A stretch of DNA of 64,000 nt from Micropterus salmoides (lineage: Eukaryota; Chordata; Actinopteri; Centrarchiformes; Centrarchidae): the NCBI RefSeq assembly GCF_014851395.1, contig NW_024040152.1, positions 21,934,644 to 21,998,643 on the forward strand, written 5' to 3'. The stretch's first letter is position 1. The number at the start of each line of letters is the position of its first letter. The translations under genes and the position numbers were made by a program. This document shows, one piece after another, positions 1 through 13,815 of this stretch. Below the pieces are notes generated by a model. The model had not been told where the DNA came from. It was given only the letters and a program-made list of their open reading frames with translations, and did not search any database.

Positions 1-1757
1 CAAGAGAGAAAGAGAGAAAAGATGAAAATGACAGGACGCGTCGACAATGCTTAGAGCAAGGTGAAGGAAGGAGGGAGAGAAAAGGAAATGGGGTCAGGAA
101 ATTAATAGTTATTTTTAAATATGCCTGAAAGATATTTTGATAATGTAGCTGTTATTAAGTATGCTGTCACAGTTGGTTAATTTTCAAGTACCAGCCTTAC
201 AACCAGTTGGAATACATAAGCTAAAACTGGAAGTGATCTAAAGTATGTCAAGTCCCCTTGATCTTTGGGTTTTTAGAAAACAATCCCAGAATAAGGATTC
301 CAAGGCTAGCTCCACAAGGCTGATTAATTCTGCAATCTAGACAAGACACATGCAGGGAGCATGCAGGAGTGTTTGTACACATATACAGTTGAGCCTGCTG
401 ACAAAAAATGGCTCTGAAAAGGCTCAGCGAATGTGCAAAGGACAGTGTGATTCAAACTATAGCAGAAAAACAAATTTTATGTAGAAACAACGGACACAAT
501 TCTTTAAATAATATCAAGCCGGGCTTTAAATCTAGGCCTTATGCTTAACACTGTTTGTGTACCGTCCCTGATCCCCTCTTTGTGGTTTTAGTATATTCCA
601 GGAGTTTACTTTTCATCTACACTACAAATGATATCCAGTCAGGATATTCTAAAACCAGTGCAGACCTTCAAGTGCAGAAAGTTGAGAATTTTGTTATCCC
701 TGTGATGGACTGGTGGTCTGTTCAGAATGTATTTCCTACTCTCTGCCCAATGCATGATGGGAAAGACAGGCTACTTAAAAGTGTCAACATGCATGTAACA
801 TTCTCCTGTGTATAGTGTCACCTAATGGCTCCTGTTTTACTCTGAAAGAAGGTTACATTGATTTGCACCCTGGCACATGTTGTGTGGATTTGTACAGTGC
901 TTTCAGACAAGAACTTAAAGGCATTAATGTCTTCATGTTTAGTGTTAAAGCATCATTACATCTCAAATTATGAGTAAGAATAGTCTTCTAAGTAAAAAAA
1001 GGTGATGTTGTCCAAGTATCCCTCTAATGGCCTCTATTGGCTGCACCAAGTAGACAGAAACTGCCCCTCTAGCTTTGAGCTTTGCTGTGTATACTAAAAA
1101 AAATCAACACATATTTTATTAAACTTCTACTGAGGAGCAATAAAAATAACCAACAAACCAATTAGTCAACGGCTTCAACATAAATCCTCATTTGACTGAG
1201 AGCAAAAACTACCCTTCTGATCATGAATCTGACATGCATACCGCTGACAGGCACCAGAGGGTGTCGTTGATGAGATACAGCAAAACAAAAAAAAAAAAAA
1301 AGGGAAGTGAAGAAGAGTAGAGAGAATAAAGGAAGAACAAAGGAGTCCACATGTGACAAGAAAAACAATACATCCCGAGAGAAGGAAGCAAAGACACACA
1401 CAAGGCCGCCGAGCTGCCTGGATGTATGTTACATAATGAGTGAGAGTTGTGACCCGAATCTATCAGTCTGTAATATTGTTCATGTAGACAGACAACAGTC
1501 TGCCTCCACAGGAACAATTCAAATATATAAAACTATGGGGGAAGCCTATTAGATCTTTACAGTGAAATCAAACATCTACCAGTCTGTAAGGGAACTCTAC
1601 TCTGGTCAAAGGACAGGTTTAGGGGGATATGATAGAAAAAGGCAACTGCTAATGTGTTGGTAAGACGTTTCATTGCAGATGAAAATCTATTTATGTATGA
1701 GCCTTAACACCATGGCATGAATGGGCTAAGTAGAGATAGTAAGATTTTGTAACCCAC
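1..1757. other. Intron or 3' flank of CARMIL1, no recognisable exon
   Basis: I searched both strands for the conserved acidic C-terminal peptide of CARMIL1 and for other genes and found none. The short open frames here lack family resemblance. An A-run at 1288-1301 and purine-rich stretches are the only structure. The possible alternative stop of the gene lies at 1726-1728. Confidence 0.6.
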
Positions 1758-1907
1758 CATCCTGAGTTGTTTTGTTGGCAGAGCTTCCTGACAGCAGACC
1801 GGTCTGGCCCTCTTTGTCTTTCTCCGACAGCCTCCTCTTCAGTGTGGGAGGAAGAGCTGTGACCTTAGGAGACAAGCCGCCACTGCTGGGGGAATCTGAG
1901 CTCTCAT
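1758..1907 (-). CDS. carmil1: CARMIL1 visible exon 35: tail, end uncertain
   Basis: It starts with two bases finishing an aspartate, then reads ESSDSPSSGGLSPKVTALPP and TLKRRLSEKDKEGQ, matching human PDSPSSPKVALLPPVLKK. The acceptor is CTGACAG. The lower end is placed at a possible donor GATG|GTGGGT. Without splicing, the frame runs on to a TAG at 1726-1728. Human has about 60 more residues ending EKEFIFV, and I found none of that between 1 and 1725, so splicing to exons before base 1 is preferred. Confidence 0.8.
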
Positions 1908-3238
1908 CTGTCAGTAAAATGGTCCGAAAACAAATATTATCAACTTAAAACAAATAGTGTCTCATGTGTCATACCATCTCACACTAGGACAAAATACATT
2001 ACATAGGTAGAGTTTTAAGTTGTCTATATTCATATGTCTATCAGCAAAAGTTGCAAATATACCTCACAAGCACATTGCAACCATGATATTTCTTACTGTA
2101 TAATCTAAAATCATACTGCAACAAAACAAAATATCCAACAAAGACAGAATCGCTTCAACATCCCTTCAGTGTGGCAATCAGATCCAGTGCTCCAACTGTA
2201 CCTATGCTCCTACTGCTACTCGGGGTCCTTGGCTTCTGAGGGATGGTGGGTCGGGCAGCCAGGGCAGGCTTCACTCCCTGTGGCACAGGTGGTTTGCTTA
2301 CAGGTCCCAAAAGGGAACTCGAGGAGGACGTAGCCCTAAGACGAGGGACCGGTTCAGGCTTGGTCTCGGTGCGAGGGGTCTTTTCTGGAGAACCAGTCGG
2401 AGGTTCTGGTTTATTCACTGAGCCAGTGGGACACCTGCTTTCTGAAATGGTGGGCTGGGACTTGACTGCTGACATGTTGAAAAATTAAATAAATCAAAAC
2501 AATAATTTTTATGTACTGTATGGTTATGAACCCAGATGACAAAACAAGAACAGCCAAAGTAGCAATTCATAACCAATCTTGTCTCCCTGCATTTTTCGGC
2601 TGTGGAACAGTAGCTGCCTCAGAAAGAACCTTGAAAATAATCTAAACACATAGACCAGCAGCATGAATTGTTAACAGTTAGCTTTAAAGTGCTGCTCCCT
2701 CTAATTTGTTCCATGTTTTTCTCAACAGATAAAACAGCTCACCTGTTGCATTGCTGTCAGGCCTGTCGGGGCTGGAAGACTGGAGGATACACAGGGACAA
2801 AATATTGGATCACCACACGTGAATGCAGAGCATTTTTTTATTTATTTTAAAGATTTTTTTCTTCTTCAGATTTATGACATGAAACCTGGTATGTACAAAT
2901 CATCTGCAGTCTGTCCTCCTGTTGGTTAAATGGATTATTTGTGGGTCTTCAGATGGCCATAGAGGCCAATCTTGGATCCACAGGGTCTATTGCAGTGAGG
3001 GCAGGTGTGTGTCATAGATGTCGTATGTTTAAGTCTGGTATATTTTAGACAATGCAGTCAATTTTATATACAGTATATTTTTAGTTTCAAGCTTTTATTG
3101 TAACAGTGGTAAGTGCAGTGCTGTAATATTGAATGTACATGTCACGCTGTCAACCACCATTTTAACAGCAGGGGGCGCCTTTGTGTTAGAAAATGCTATA
3201 GATACAGCTCACACACTGAGCATCTTCTAAATAGCTCT

Positions 3239-3318
<80 letters not shown>

Positions 3319-6300
3319 CGTACCTATCCAACAGTGCACCGTCGGAGTAAACTGCCAAGTGTGGACCTGTGTTTCCAGTCCTTTTGAAGTAAAATAAATA
3401 TAATACAAAATTTACTTTTACTGTCTTTTAACATAATATTACTGCAAATTTGCTTTTTTTGGCTTTTTAAAGAAATTGCCAAGAGGGGACTTAGATCCTT
3501 AAACGATAGCTACCTATCCAAGAGGGGACCTCCATTGTTATGCAGTGGAACTGTCTGTGCTCATTCTCACCTAATGACTGTTTTTACCTTCAAAGACTTT
3601 CTTTGTTTCTTTCAAAAATGGATAATTTAACTTTAATGTGAGCAATGTGTAAACATTTCACGTGATCCAAACTTTAATCACTTTAACTGAAAATAAATAA
3701 ACTTTAAACTTTAATTCAGAAGTAACTTTGCTGCATGCATTGATATCAAGCACTACAGTATTACCAACAAAAATTACTTGATCTAGGTTTCAAATACCGT
3801 TTAAATAATAATAAAATATCTTATTACACTAGTGCACTTATTTTAATTTTCTCTTAGGGGAATTCATATTCTTCTGTGTGGGATGGTCATTTTTATGACC
3901 TGTGATGTATGCATTTTAAAGAGTTACTTTGTATTTGCTCTTAATAACTGAATCTTAGACTGGTTTTGAATCAAAAACAATAATACTTATGAGAAAATAT
4001 AATCTCAACTAAGCAGTCTGTTGACACATGATTTGATAATATGCTTTTGAAACAAAACTTAAAGGCTCAGCAATAGTAGATTTCCTAACTAGTATTAAGC
4101 TTCAGACTGTAAGATAAAAGGCTACCCAAATAAAATGATGTCCTGATGGGTTTTCATCAGGAATGCATGGTATTTTCATGTTTGCATTAGGCCTACAGAA
4201 AAAAGGTCCACACTTGTATGGCATTTAATGACATGAGTCCACTGTTGGTTGATAAAACGACACATGTCCCCTCTTAGATAGTATGGAGCAACAGTCACAC
4301 TCCAACATCCAGCATCAATAATTATTCCGCATGATTTGTTATGTTTTTGTAATGAAATATAAAGTCTCAGCTTTAATGGATGGCTTAAACATTTTCACTC
4401 TTGACACTGTATTATAATGAAGGGCTGCCCACAAGTTTGGGGAGTCATAAGTAAAACTTTACCAACTTAAACCTTCAAGAGCCTGAAGTTTGATCCTCCA
4501 CCTGAGAAGCTGCTGTCCTTTGCTAAGAAATGTGTAACCCACATTACCCATGAGAAAAAGACTATTACCGATGACATGACATCCAGAGGCAAAGTCGATC
4601 CCTTGTTGAAGTGTGGAATGAAAATGCTGGTTTAGTTACAGACTTGCAAGCTTAGATGTACCTGTGTACTTTATGGACAAGCCCTAATATAAAGGGCTAC
4701 CCAAATTAATTCATGAAGCATTAATGTCCTGATGAGTTTTCATCAGGAATGCATAATATTTACTGGTCCGCATTGCCTACAGAAAAAAAGGTCCACACTT
4801 GTATGGCATTAAATGACAGGAATCCACTGTTGGTTGCTACATAACGACACATGTCCCCTCTTAGATAGTATGGAGCAACAGTCACACTCCAACATCATTA
4901 AATATTCCTCAAGCATGATTTGTTATTATTGTTTTGTAATGAAATATGATGTCTCAGCTTTAGTTGATGGCTTAACCATTTTCAATCTTGACACTGCATC
5001 AAAATGAAGGGCTGCCCACAAGTCAGGAGAGTCATAAGTACTTTAAGATAAATAAATAAAAAGTAGGAACAACATGGTCAGCAGCAAGATACTTTGTATT
5101 AATTTTTTATTAATTGCTAAAAACATATTTATTAAGTTTTACTAGACCTTTGAAATGGTTTAGCCCCCAAATCTTCCAAATATGATATTGACCAATTAGG
5201 ACATGATTTTAATCAATTTTACAATGTACTTGTTTCTTTAATCTATATTTATAGGTGTGCATTTTGTTTGTTGATTTGCATTACAGAAATGTCCACTGTT
5301 GGCTGGTATATAATGACACAAGTTCCCTCTTAGATAGCATGAATCGACACTCACACTGCAACATGGATGTATGATTCTTAAAAGAAAATTATAATGTAAC
5401 CTAAATAGAATCTTTAGTTATACTTGTAAATAAGGTCTATTGTTATGTAACAAGTAATAGTTTCCAAATAACTCTCAATTAAGTCTTTTCCAACTCATAA
5501 TATGTTCTTCATTCAAAAGTATTGCTCATAACTAGTTCACTGGTATTTGACGCTTTTTGACCCACACACATTCCCTATTCTGAACTTGCCTCCTTTCTCC
5601 AAACAAAACATTAAAGCACAAAACTTTACCAACTTAAAAATTCAAGAGCCTGAAGTTTGATCCTCCACCTGAGAAGCTGCTGTCCTTTGCTAAGAAATGT
5701 GTAACCCACATTACCCATGACAAAAAGACTATTACCGATGACACATTAAATAACAGGAATCCACTGTTGCTACATAGGGCACATGTCCCCTCTTAGATCC
5801 TATGGAGCAACAGTCACACTCCAACATCATTAAATATTCCTCAAGCATGATAAATAAATTTCAATTAGGAAGTAAATGTTCAGCAGGAAGATTCTTAATG
5901 TTCTTTTTTTATTTGCTAAAAACAGATTTATTATGAACTTTCACCAGCCCTTTGAAAGGATTTAGCCCCCCAATTTTCCCAGTATATTGACCAATTATGA
6001 CAATCACAGGATTTCAATCAATTTTACAATGTACATGTATCTTTAATCTGTATGTAACGGAATGCATTTTGTTTGTTGTTTTGCATTACAAAAATGTCCA
6101 CTGTTGGCTGGTACATAATGACACAAGTTCCCTCTTAGATAGCATGGATTGACACTCACACTCCAGCATGAATAAATAAAAAAGAAATTGATAATTTCTA
6201 AGAGAAACTTATAATTTAAACTAAATATAATCTGTGGTTACTTGGGGTTTGAAGAGACACTAAGTTTACAAGACTAGGCGAGACACAATATTGGGTGCAA

Positions 6301-9300
6301 GTGTGAAATGTTAAGTAGTTCAAGTTCAAAGGCCTAACGATCATCATTGGTCGCAAGAAACCCTCCCCCACACTGCAGACAATCAGACACAGATTCTCAC
6401 TGCAGACAATCAGACACACGTTCACACCCCTCACCTGCTCCAGGTCACCTCTCAGAGACAGCACTCACACTTTCTCCAGGATTTTGTATTTAGCTTAACT
6501 CTGCATTGGATGCTAATTCATAACAGTTTCCTACAACCACAAAAAGAAAACGGTAGAAATATATGTAGACATATGTTTAGTAAAAGTGCCCAAACACCCA
6601 ATTCTAATAAAAATCTGATGATGGTACAGCCAAAGAGAGAAAATAAATACAGGAGAGAGGAGATGCATGCTAATAAGCCACAGGTTTGATTAGAACTGGG
6701 CCACTGCAGTAAGAACTCATTTGTGTATGGTGCACATGCTCCTGAAGACACACGCTCATAAACTGAAAGTTTCTTGCTCTCTTCTCTCTTAACTTTGACC
6801 CTCAATTTACTGTATACTGCACTATAATGGCCACTCTACATTTTGGGTTTCAACAATACGCTTAAAAGAAATGTATGCCAGTTTGTATAGCATATTTACA
6901 ATATTGGTAAGCCTGAGAGAAGTTCTCACCACTGTTAAATTATAGTATCCCTGACACAAGTGGCATGTAACACAAAATAAATTAAACACTCAATAAACAC
7001 AATTAAGGCAAATAAAACAGAAGCCTTTTAACTACATAGCCTAAATACCTATGGTAGAAGCACAAAAAGCAAGGACAAATGACCAAATAATAAAAATCTG
7101 AGCAAGACAATAAGGCATTATGTTGGTTCTGAGACAGGCTGTAGGTAACTCCACCACTACACTTAATATACGTAGAAGTTTAAATTCATCAGAAGAGAGT
7201 GACCTAGAATTTCAATGACTATGAATGCCTGGTTGACATTCATTGTAAGCCTTACATATTAAATGATTCCCACTGCTTGTAAACCTTTTCAGTGACTTTA
7301 AGCATTGTTGATCATGTGTCAGACCAATCAGAGAGACCATCAGTCTTCTTTCTTTTGAGATAGATTTCCATCCAAATACACTATATGGGCAAAGGTGCTA
7401 CCCCTGTCCTAATAAATTTGGTAGGGGCTGTGTTTTCATGGGTTGTTAAGGGAAATCTTGCCTATGGATTTAGAATGGGATGTCATAAAAGTAATGTGTA
7501 GGTGTTGCTGTATTTTTGTCCATACTAGTGTAATAAATTAACTCCATATTATACACAATCGCTTTAAAATTCATTTGGTGATATTTTAAAAGTTATTCAA
7601 CCCCATTATTTGGGGGTGTACTAAATCGCACATATGTATGGTTATTATACTAATTCTTAGTAGATGTTTTCTGGTGTAAAACACCTTATTTAGCTACTTT
7701 TTGTGAGTAGCTTGTAACATAGGGTACAATTTTCAACAAAAGTGGAGTATTGTACATCCGCTCTTTACAGTTTCAAAATATCTCCCACAAGACTCCAGAG
7801 AAGTTGCATTACAAAGGCCAAGTCACTGGTTTGCGATCTTGACGCCCTAACGACCATCGTCAGCAACAAGAAACCATCCCCCACGCTGCACACAATGGAG
7901 AACAATGACTGAAACTTCACAACCCTCACCCAAGATGACTTCTCAGAGACAGCTCTCAACATTTCAACCTTAAAACATTTGTGAATCACATAGGCTCTAG
8001 TCACTTAAATGTAGAGGATTCTTTTAAATCTACATCATTAACTGAAGACATGTGTAACTCTTTCTAAAAAATCCACAACAATACCTTCAAGCAGTATGTC
8101 TGACATGTCTACCACAGTAAACAAAAGTAAATCAAACCTATATCTAATTGCCAGAGAACATTTGCATTACTATGCCAGCAGTAGTTAGCATTTGATGTCT
8201 TATCCTAAGAACCAATCACTGTCCAGATAGCTAGTCAGGATTGTGTATATATATTCTGGGCTCCTCAGAGAAGGTGCATGGCAGTCTTTGGTGTCTTGTG
8301 GAAGTGTTGACAAGTATGCAGTTTTTTGAAGGAGAAAACCAACTTTAAAATTTCTTTACTATTCTTACTAATCGTTTACCAGTCATCCATTTATCTATCT
8401 GTCTATCTTAACGGTATGTAGACATATTTCACCTGTGTTGTTCTTTTGAAAAACTTTTTCATCTTTCCATCCTGAAGACCAAAGCGAGAGGTAAGTTGAA
8501 CATTTTTACCAATACCCCTTGTATGTTTTCATCAAGGCTGTTTGTAACTAAACTATCAAATTTAAATATAAACATGTACATATATATATATATATATATA
8601 GTATTGTATGATAGTATATTCTGACTGTATCAGATTGTACAGATAGTTTGTTATTGTATATTGATTGCTTAGTGTGTAAATATTTTTACACCTATGTAGA
8701 ATGTTACCTGTATATTGTATATAGGGTGTATATAGTATGAATATTATTTATACTAATACATAGAATTTTAACTGATTCTACTTTTATTGTATTTTATTCC
8801 TTACATTCCTATATACATATATGTACACAGAAAAAGTACTGATAGCTTATATTGTTTTACAAAGTCACCCAAGTTATCATATTGTAAAACATTTCACTGG
8901 AAAATGAGAACCAGAAGGGTTTTTCCTAAAAAGGAAGCCTTGCAACTTCACTGCATCTGAGAAAGAAAAAGCCAAATTTCAGAAAGGATTCATCTACAAG
9001 GAGAAAGGTATTAGATCAGAACATAAGATTCTCTATTCAATACTGTATTTAACTACAACTTTCTTGGTTGCTAATGAATTATAAGGAAATGGAGCATTGT
9101 TAAGTGTGTGCATAGTATTATACACTATATAGTTATATGTTGCCATGTAAGGAGCAACCTGAAAATGGTTTAAAGGCATAGCTTGATTTTGTGTTCAGAT
9201 ATGAGAACAATATTGATCTTGTCATTCAACTCTCAGCAAGTCAGTCAAGCTAAGCAGGCAACAATTAAAATAAGAAATACCCACTGCCATCATACATAGT

Positions 9301-12300
9301 GTACAATTTTGATGTGTATTATATAAATGTAGATACAAATCCAAACCCTTAGGGTGACATTGCATAAGATCCTCATCGAGTGTTAGAACTGCTGAGATAG
9401 TGTTGGTCGTTCATGGAATTTGATGACAGACAGACTGACAGATAATTCATTTAATCAGTATAAAAATCACCACCAAAAACACTGAGCCAGGAGAATTCTT
9501 GCAGGAATATATTTGAAGACACATCACTGACTCCAAAGAAGGGGCCCGGTTCTGAGAGTGCTCCTTGTTATGGTACTAAAGAAGTCCTCAACGATTACAC
9601 AGTGGCATTAAAGTACTATAAAACAAATGTCTGGGTTTGATAACAAACCGATTCTCTATTCCCTCAACAGCCCAGGACCTCCACATCCAGCATCTTCACC
9701 ACCAAGATTGTCTGAGACCAGCCAGCCGGACAGCTGCTGCAAGAATCGTTTAGCATCCTCAAATAATTTCTGCACAAACTGTCAGGAACCATCTCAGGGA
9801 ATCTGCATGCTCGTCATCCTCTTTGGGGTCTCGACCTGACTGCAGTTTGCCATCATAACCGACTTGAGTGGGCAAATGCTCACATACGATGGCGTCTGGC
9901 ACTTTGGAGAGGTGTTCTCTTCATGGATGAATCCCAGTTTTCACTGTGCAGAGCAGATGACGTGTGTATGGCTTCGTGTGGGTGAGCGGTTTGTTGATGT
10001 CCTAGTTGTGGATTGAGTGGCCCATGGTGGCGGTGGGGTTATGGTATGGGCAGGCGTGTTTCATGGACAACAAACACAGGTGCATTTTATTGATGGCATT
10101 TTGAATGCATAGAGATACCATGACGAGATCCAGAGGCCCATTGTTGTGCCATTCACCCACAACCATCACCTCATGTTAGCATGATAATGCACGGCCCTAT
10201 GTTGCAAGGATTACAATTCCTGGAAGCTGAAAACATCCCATTTCTTGCATGGCCAGCATACTCACCAGAGGAATTGGGGCAAAAACAAAAGTGTTGCGTT
10301 TATAATTTTGTTCAGTGTAAGAACACAGAAGAGGGTGGGCACATGAGGAACTTTCAGTTTAGGAGTTTGTGTGTGTCTTAGCTTAAAAGCACATTCAATA
10401 AAGTTTGCTTCAACATAGTTCTGTATATTTTGTACTGTTTTCTATTTGTGGTTGAACAACTTGTGTTATGAATAGCCATCCAACGTTGTGATGGTTCTGA
10501 GATGATCTATAGGTAACTCATCACTATTTCAATGGCTATTAAAATCACTAACACACATTTAAACTGTACATGCTAAAGAAAGAAGTTGAAAATATGAGAT
10601 GTAAAAATCTATAAAGACAAATACCTGCCAAATATCAGTGTGAACTTAATGCAGCACTGGTTGTGTGTTCTCCAGTTGATGCAAACTCTAAGTTCCATTG
10701 TTACGATGCTGCACCATTTGACAGCCCTCAAATATGCTTCTCTATTCGCCAACAAATGTTTAACCCCACATTTCAAAAAGCTACAATGAGAACATTGCTG
10801 GTGACACTTTTCTAAAAAACAAAAACAACACTACAGCTTATATATTTGGTTTAGATAATAATTTTCGAATTGTCCATTTTGCTTATTTCATATTATTTGT
10901 AAAGTGTGTCTGAATGTCTCTGTGGACCTTTCTCTAAGGCTAAGAACAAATGTACTGCCGAAGCATTTTAGAAAGATTTTCAATTTTTCAGAGACAGGCT
11001 TCATTTAGCCCCTTAATTACCACATCATAAAACCTAAACACGCACATATGAACTTGTTCATTTGTAGCTAAACTAACCTTTTCAACATTTCACACTTTAG
11101 TTTCGACATGATGTGATTTCAACTGTACAAAAGTAGCTCATCTCGGCCAACCTACTGACTACCAGTTATGCACAGCGTTCTAACTTTGACAGCTGTATTC
11201 AAAACTAACATAGCTATCCTTATTAGCTAGGCTCCTTACATGCTTGCTGATAACTTTTTTGAAGGTGGGTCTCCGACATTGACAACATTGTGTTGGATAG
11301 ATTTGTGCAGCGGTGTTTAGGAAACTAACTATTCAATTGACAGACAGGTCTGTTGTCAATGTGTTTGCGAGCAACAACTTCCTAAATATAGATTTAGGAC
11401 ACATACAAACACTGGTCATGTATCATGATAATTAACAGCATTAAATCCATTGATTAAAAATGAAGAGATCTTGCAGCTGACCTTTGTATTCATTTTGTTT
11501 TTACTTTCACTTTTTGTGCTTTTAAAATACTCATTCTGCTGTCTACTGGGTAGTCTATCATTTTAGTAGTCTGAAGCTTGAAACAATTTAGGAATTTCAC
11601 TAAAACTCAACCTTTGTATTTTGTTGAAAATAACTTCAATAAAAACTCAGGCTTTATATTTTCTTACAATAACAGATTATACCAAATAAAGACACTCTGT
11701 AGTTAGTTTCTTCTCATAAGTATGATTAAATTTGCTTATTTATTTTTTTCTCACAAGTTGGAGTGTGATTATCGCTCCATGCTATCTAAGAGGGAACTTG
11801 TGTCATCATGTACAAGAGAACAGTGGACTCCTGTCGTTCCACACAGTACAAGTGTGGTCCTTTTTCCGTAATTCAAATCAATAAATAAAATGCATTTCTG
11901 TAAGTGTAGACTAAGCACATAGATATGATGACAAAATGTATTGACATTCAGTGGTTGTGAAAACTGGTCAGTTTAGTGTTTTAGGACTGAACAAGTTTAA
12001 AGCTGTAGTCAAAGTCTATGTGAAATACTTTTTAACAATTAATTAAAACTGAATAGAAAGTATCTTACCTCTAATCATTTAATTTATAATTCAACTCTGG
12101 TTGTTTTTCTATTTTTGTTCCTTTTTTTGGAATCTAAAATCCATTTTACTCTCCAGGCCTTCAGTGTAGCCCTTTATTTTAATACATGTTGATCTTAAAA
12201 CACAAGACATCCACTAAAACTCAGCCTTTATATTTTGTTTCAAAAGAATGTATAGAAAATAAAGAGACTATTTAGTTAGTTTATTTTGTCTCAAAAGTAT

Positions 12301-13815
12301 GACTAAATTTGCTTATTTATTATTTTCACACAAGTTGGAGTGTGATTATCGCTCCATGCTATCTAAGAGGGAACTTGTGTCATCATCTACAAGCGAACAG
12401 TGGACTCCTGTCGTTCCACACAGTACAAGTGTGGTCCCTTTTTCTGTAATTCAAATCAATAAATGAAATGCATATCTTTAAGTGTAGACTAAGCACACAA
12501 ATATAATGAAATTTTTTTTATTGATGTCCAGTGCTTATGAAAGCTGGCCAGGTTAGTATTTTGGGACAGAACAAGTTTAAAGCTCTAGATGTCAAATGTC
12601 AAATATTTTTTTATTAATTAATACTTTTTTTTATAATTAATTAAAACCGTAAAGAAAGTATCTTTATACTGACCATTTTATTTCTAATTCTACCCTGGTT
12701 GTTTTTCTATTTTTGTTCCGGTTTTTAGAATCTACAATTCATTTTACTCTCCTGGCCTTCAGTGTAGCCCTTTATTTTAATACATGTTGATCTTAAAACA
12801 CAAGACATCCACTAAAACTCAGCCTTTATATTTTGTTTCAAAAGAATGTATAGAAAATAAAGAGACTATTTAGTTAGTTTATTTTGTCTCAAAAGTATGA
12901 TTAAATTTGCTTATTTATTATTTTCACACAAGTTGGAGTGTGATTATCGCTCCATGCTATCTAAGAGGGAACTTGTGTCATCATCTACAAGCGAACAGTG
13001 GACTCCTGTCGTTCCACACAGTACAAGTGTGGTCCCTTTTTCTGTAATTCAAATCAATAAATGAAATGCATATCTTTAAGTGTAGACTAAGCACACAAAT
13101 ATAATGGGGGGAAAAAAAGTATTGATGTCCAGTGCTTGTGAAATCTGGTCAGGTTAGTATTTTGCGACTGAACAAGTTAAAATCTCTAGATAACAAATGT
13201 CAAATAATTTTTTATTAATTCATTCATTTTTTATAATGAATTAAAACCATAAAAGTATCTTTATACTGACCATTTTATTTATAATTCTACCCTGGCTGTT
13301 TTTCTATTTTTGTTCCCTTATTTAGAATCTAAAATTCTCCAGGCCTTCAGTGTAGCCCTGTATTTTAATACAATGTTGATCTTAAAACACAAGACATCCA
13401 CTAAAACTCAGCCTGTATATTTTGTTAGAAAAAATTAAGAAATTGTGTTTCAAGTGACAGCTTTCTTTACTGAGTAGCTTGTATAATAGCCCCTCTACAG
13501 TCTGATAGACTCCCTGGGGCTGCAAGCCATTCACTCTATAGGGGAGTGTTAAGAACGACGTGTGTGAATGAGTCGTTAAAATCTTTGCTTGATCCACTAG
13601 AGGCACTGCTGAGTATGGACTTAAACACTCACACACCTGCAGGTCCCCTCTTGACAATAGTTTAAAAAATTTACCAGATGGTTTTAGACATGATTTTAGC
13701 ATGATTTAAAGCATGTCCAACAGGGGACCTAAAAAATGTCCCCTGTTCACTTTTTAGTCCCCTCTTAGTGGGTGTGTAACGACGTCGAGGTCCACTGTTA
13801 GATAGGTTGGTAAGT

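Noticed and set aside
11590..13435. CRISPR-like regular repeats
   Set aside because: Units are about 590 bp with no short direct repeat and unique spacers, and the host is a vertebrate.
3322..13800. Assignment of the large element to the CACTA (EnSpm) superfamily because of CACTGTT words near its ends
   Set aside because: The CACTG words point outward from the element rather than starting its termini, and no matching short target duplication is visible.
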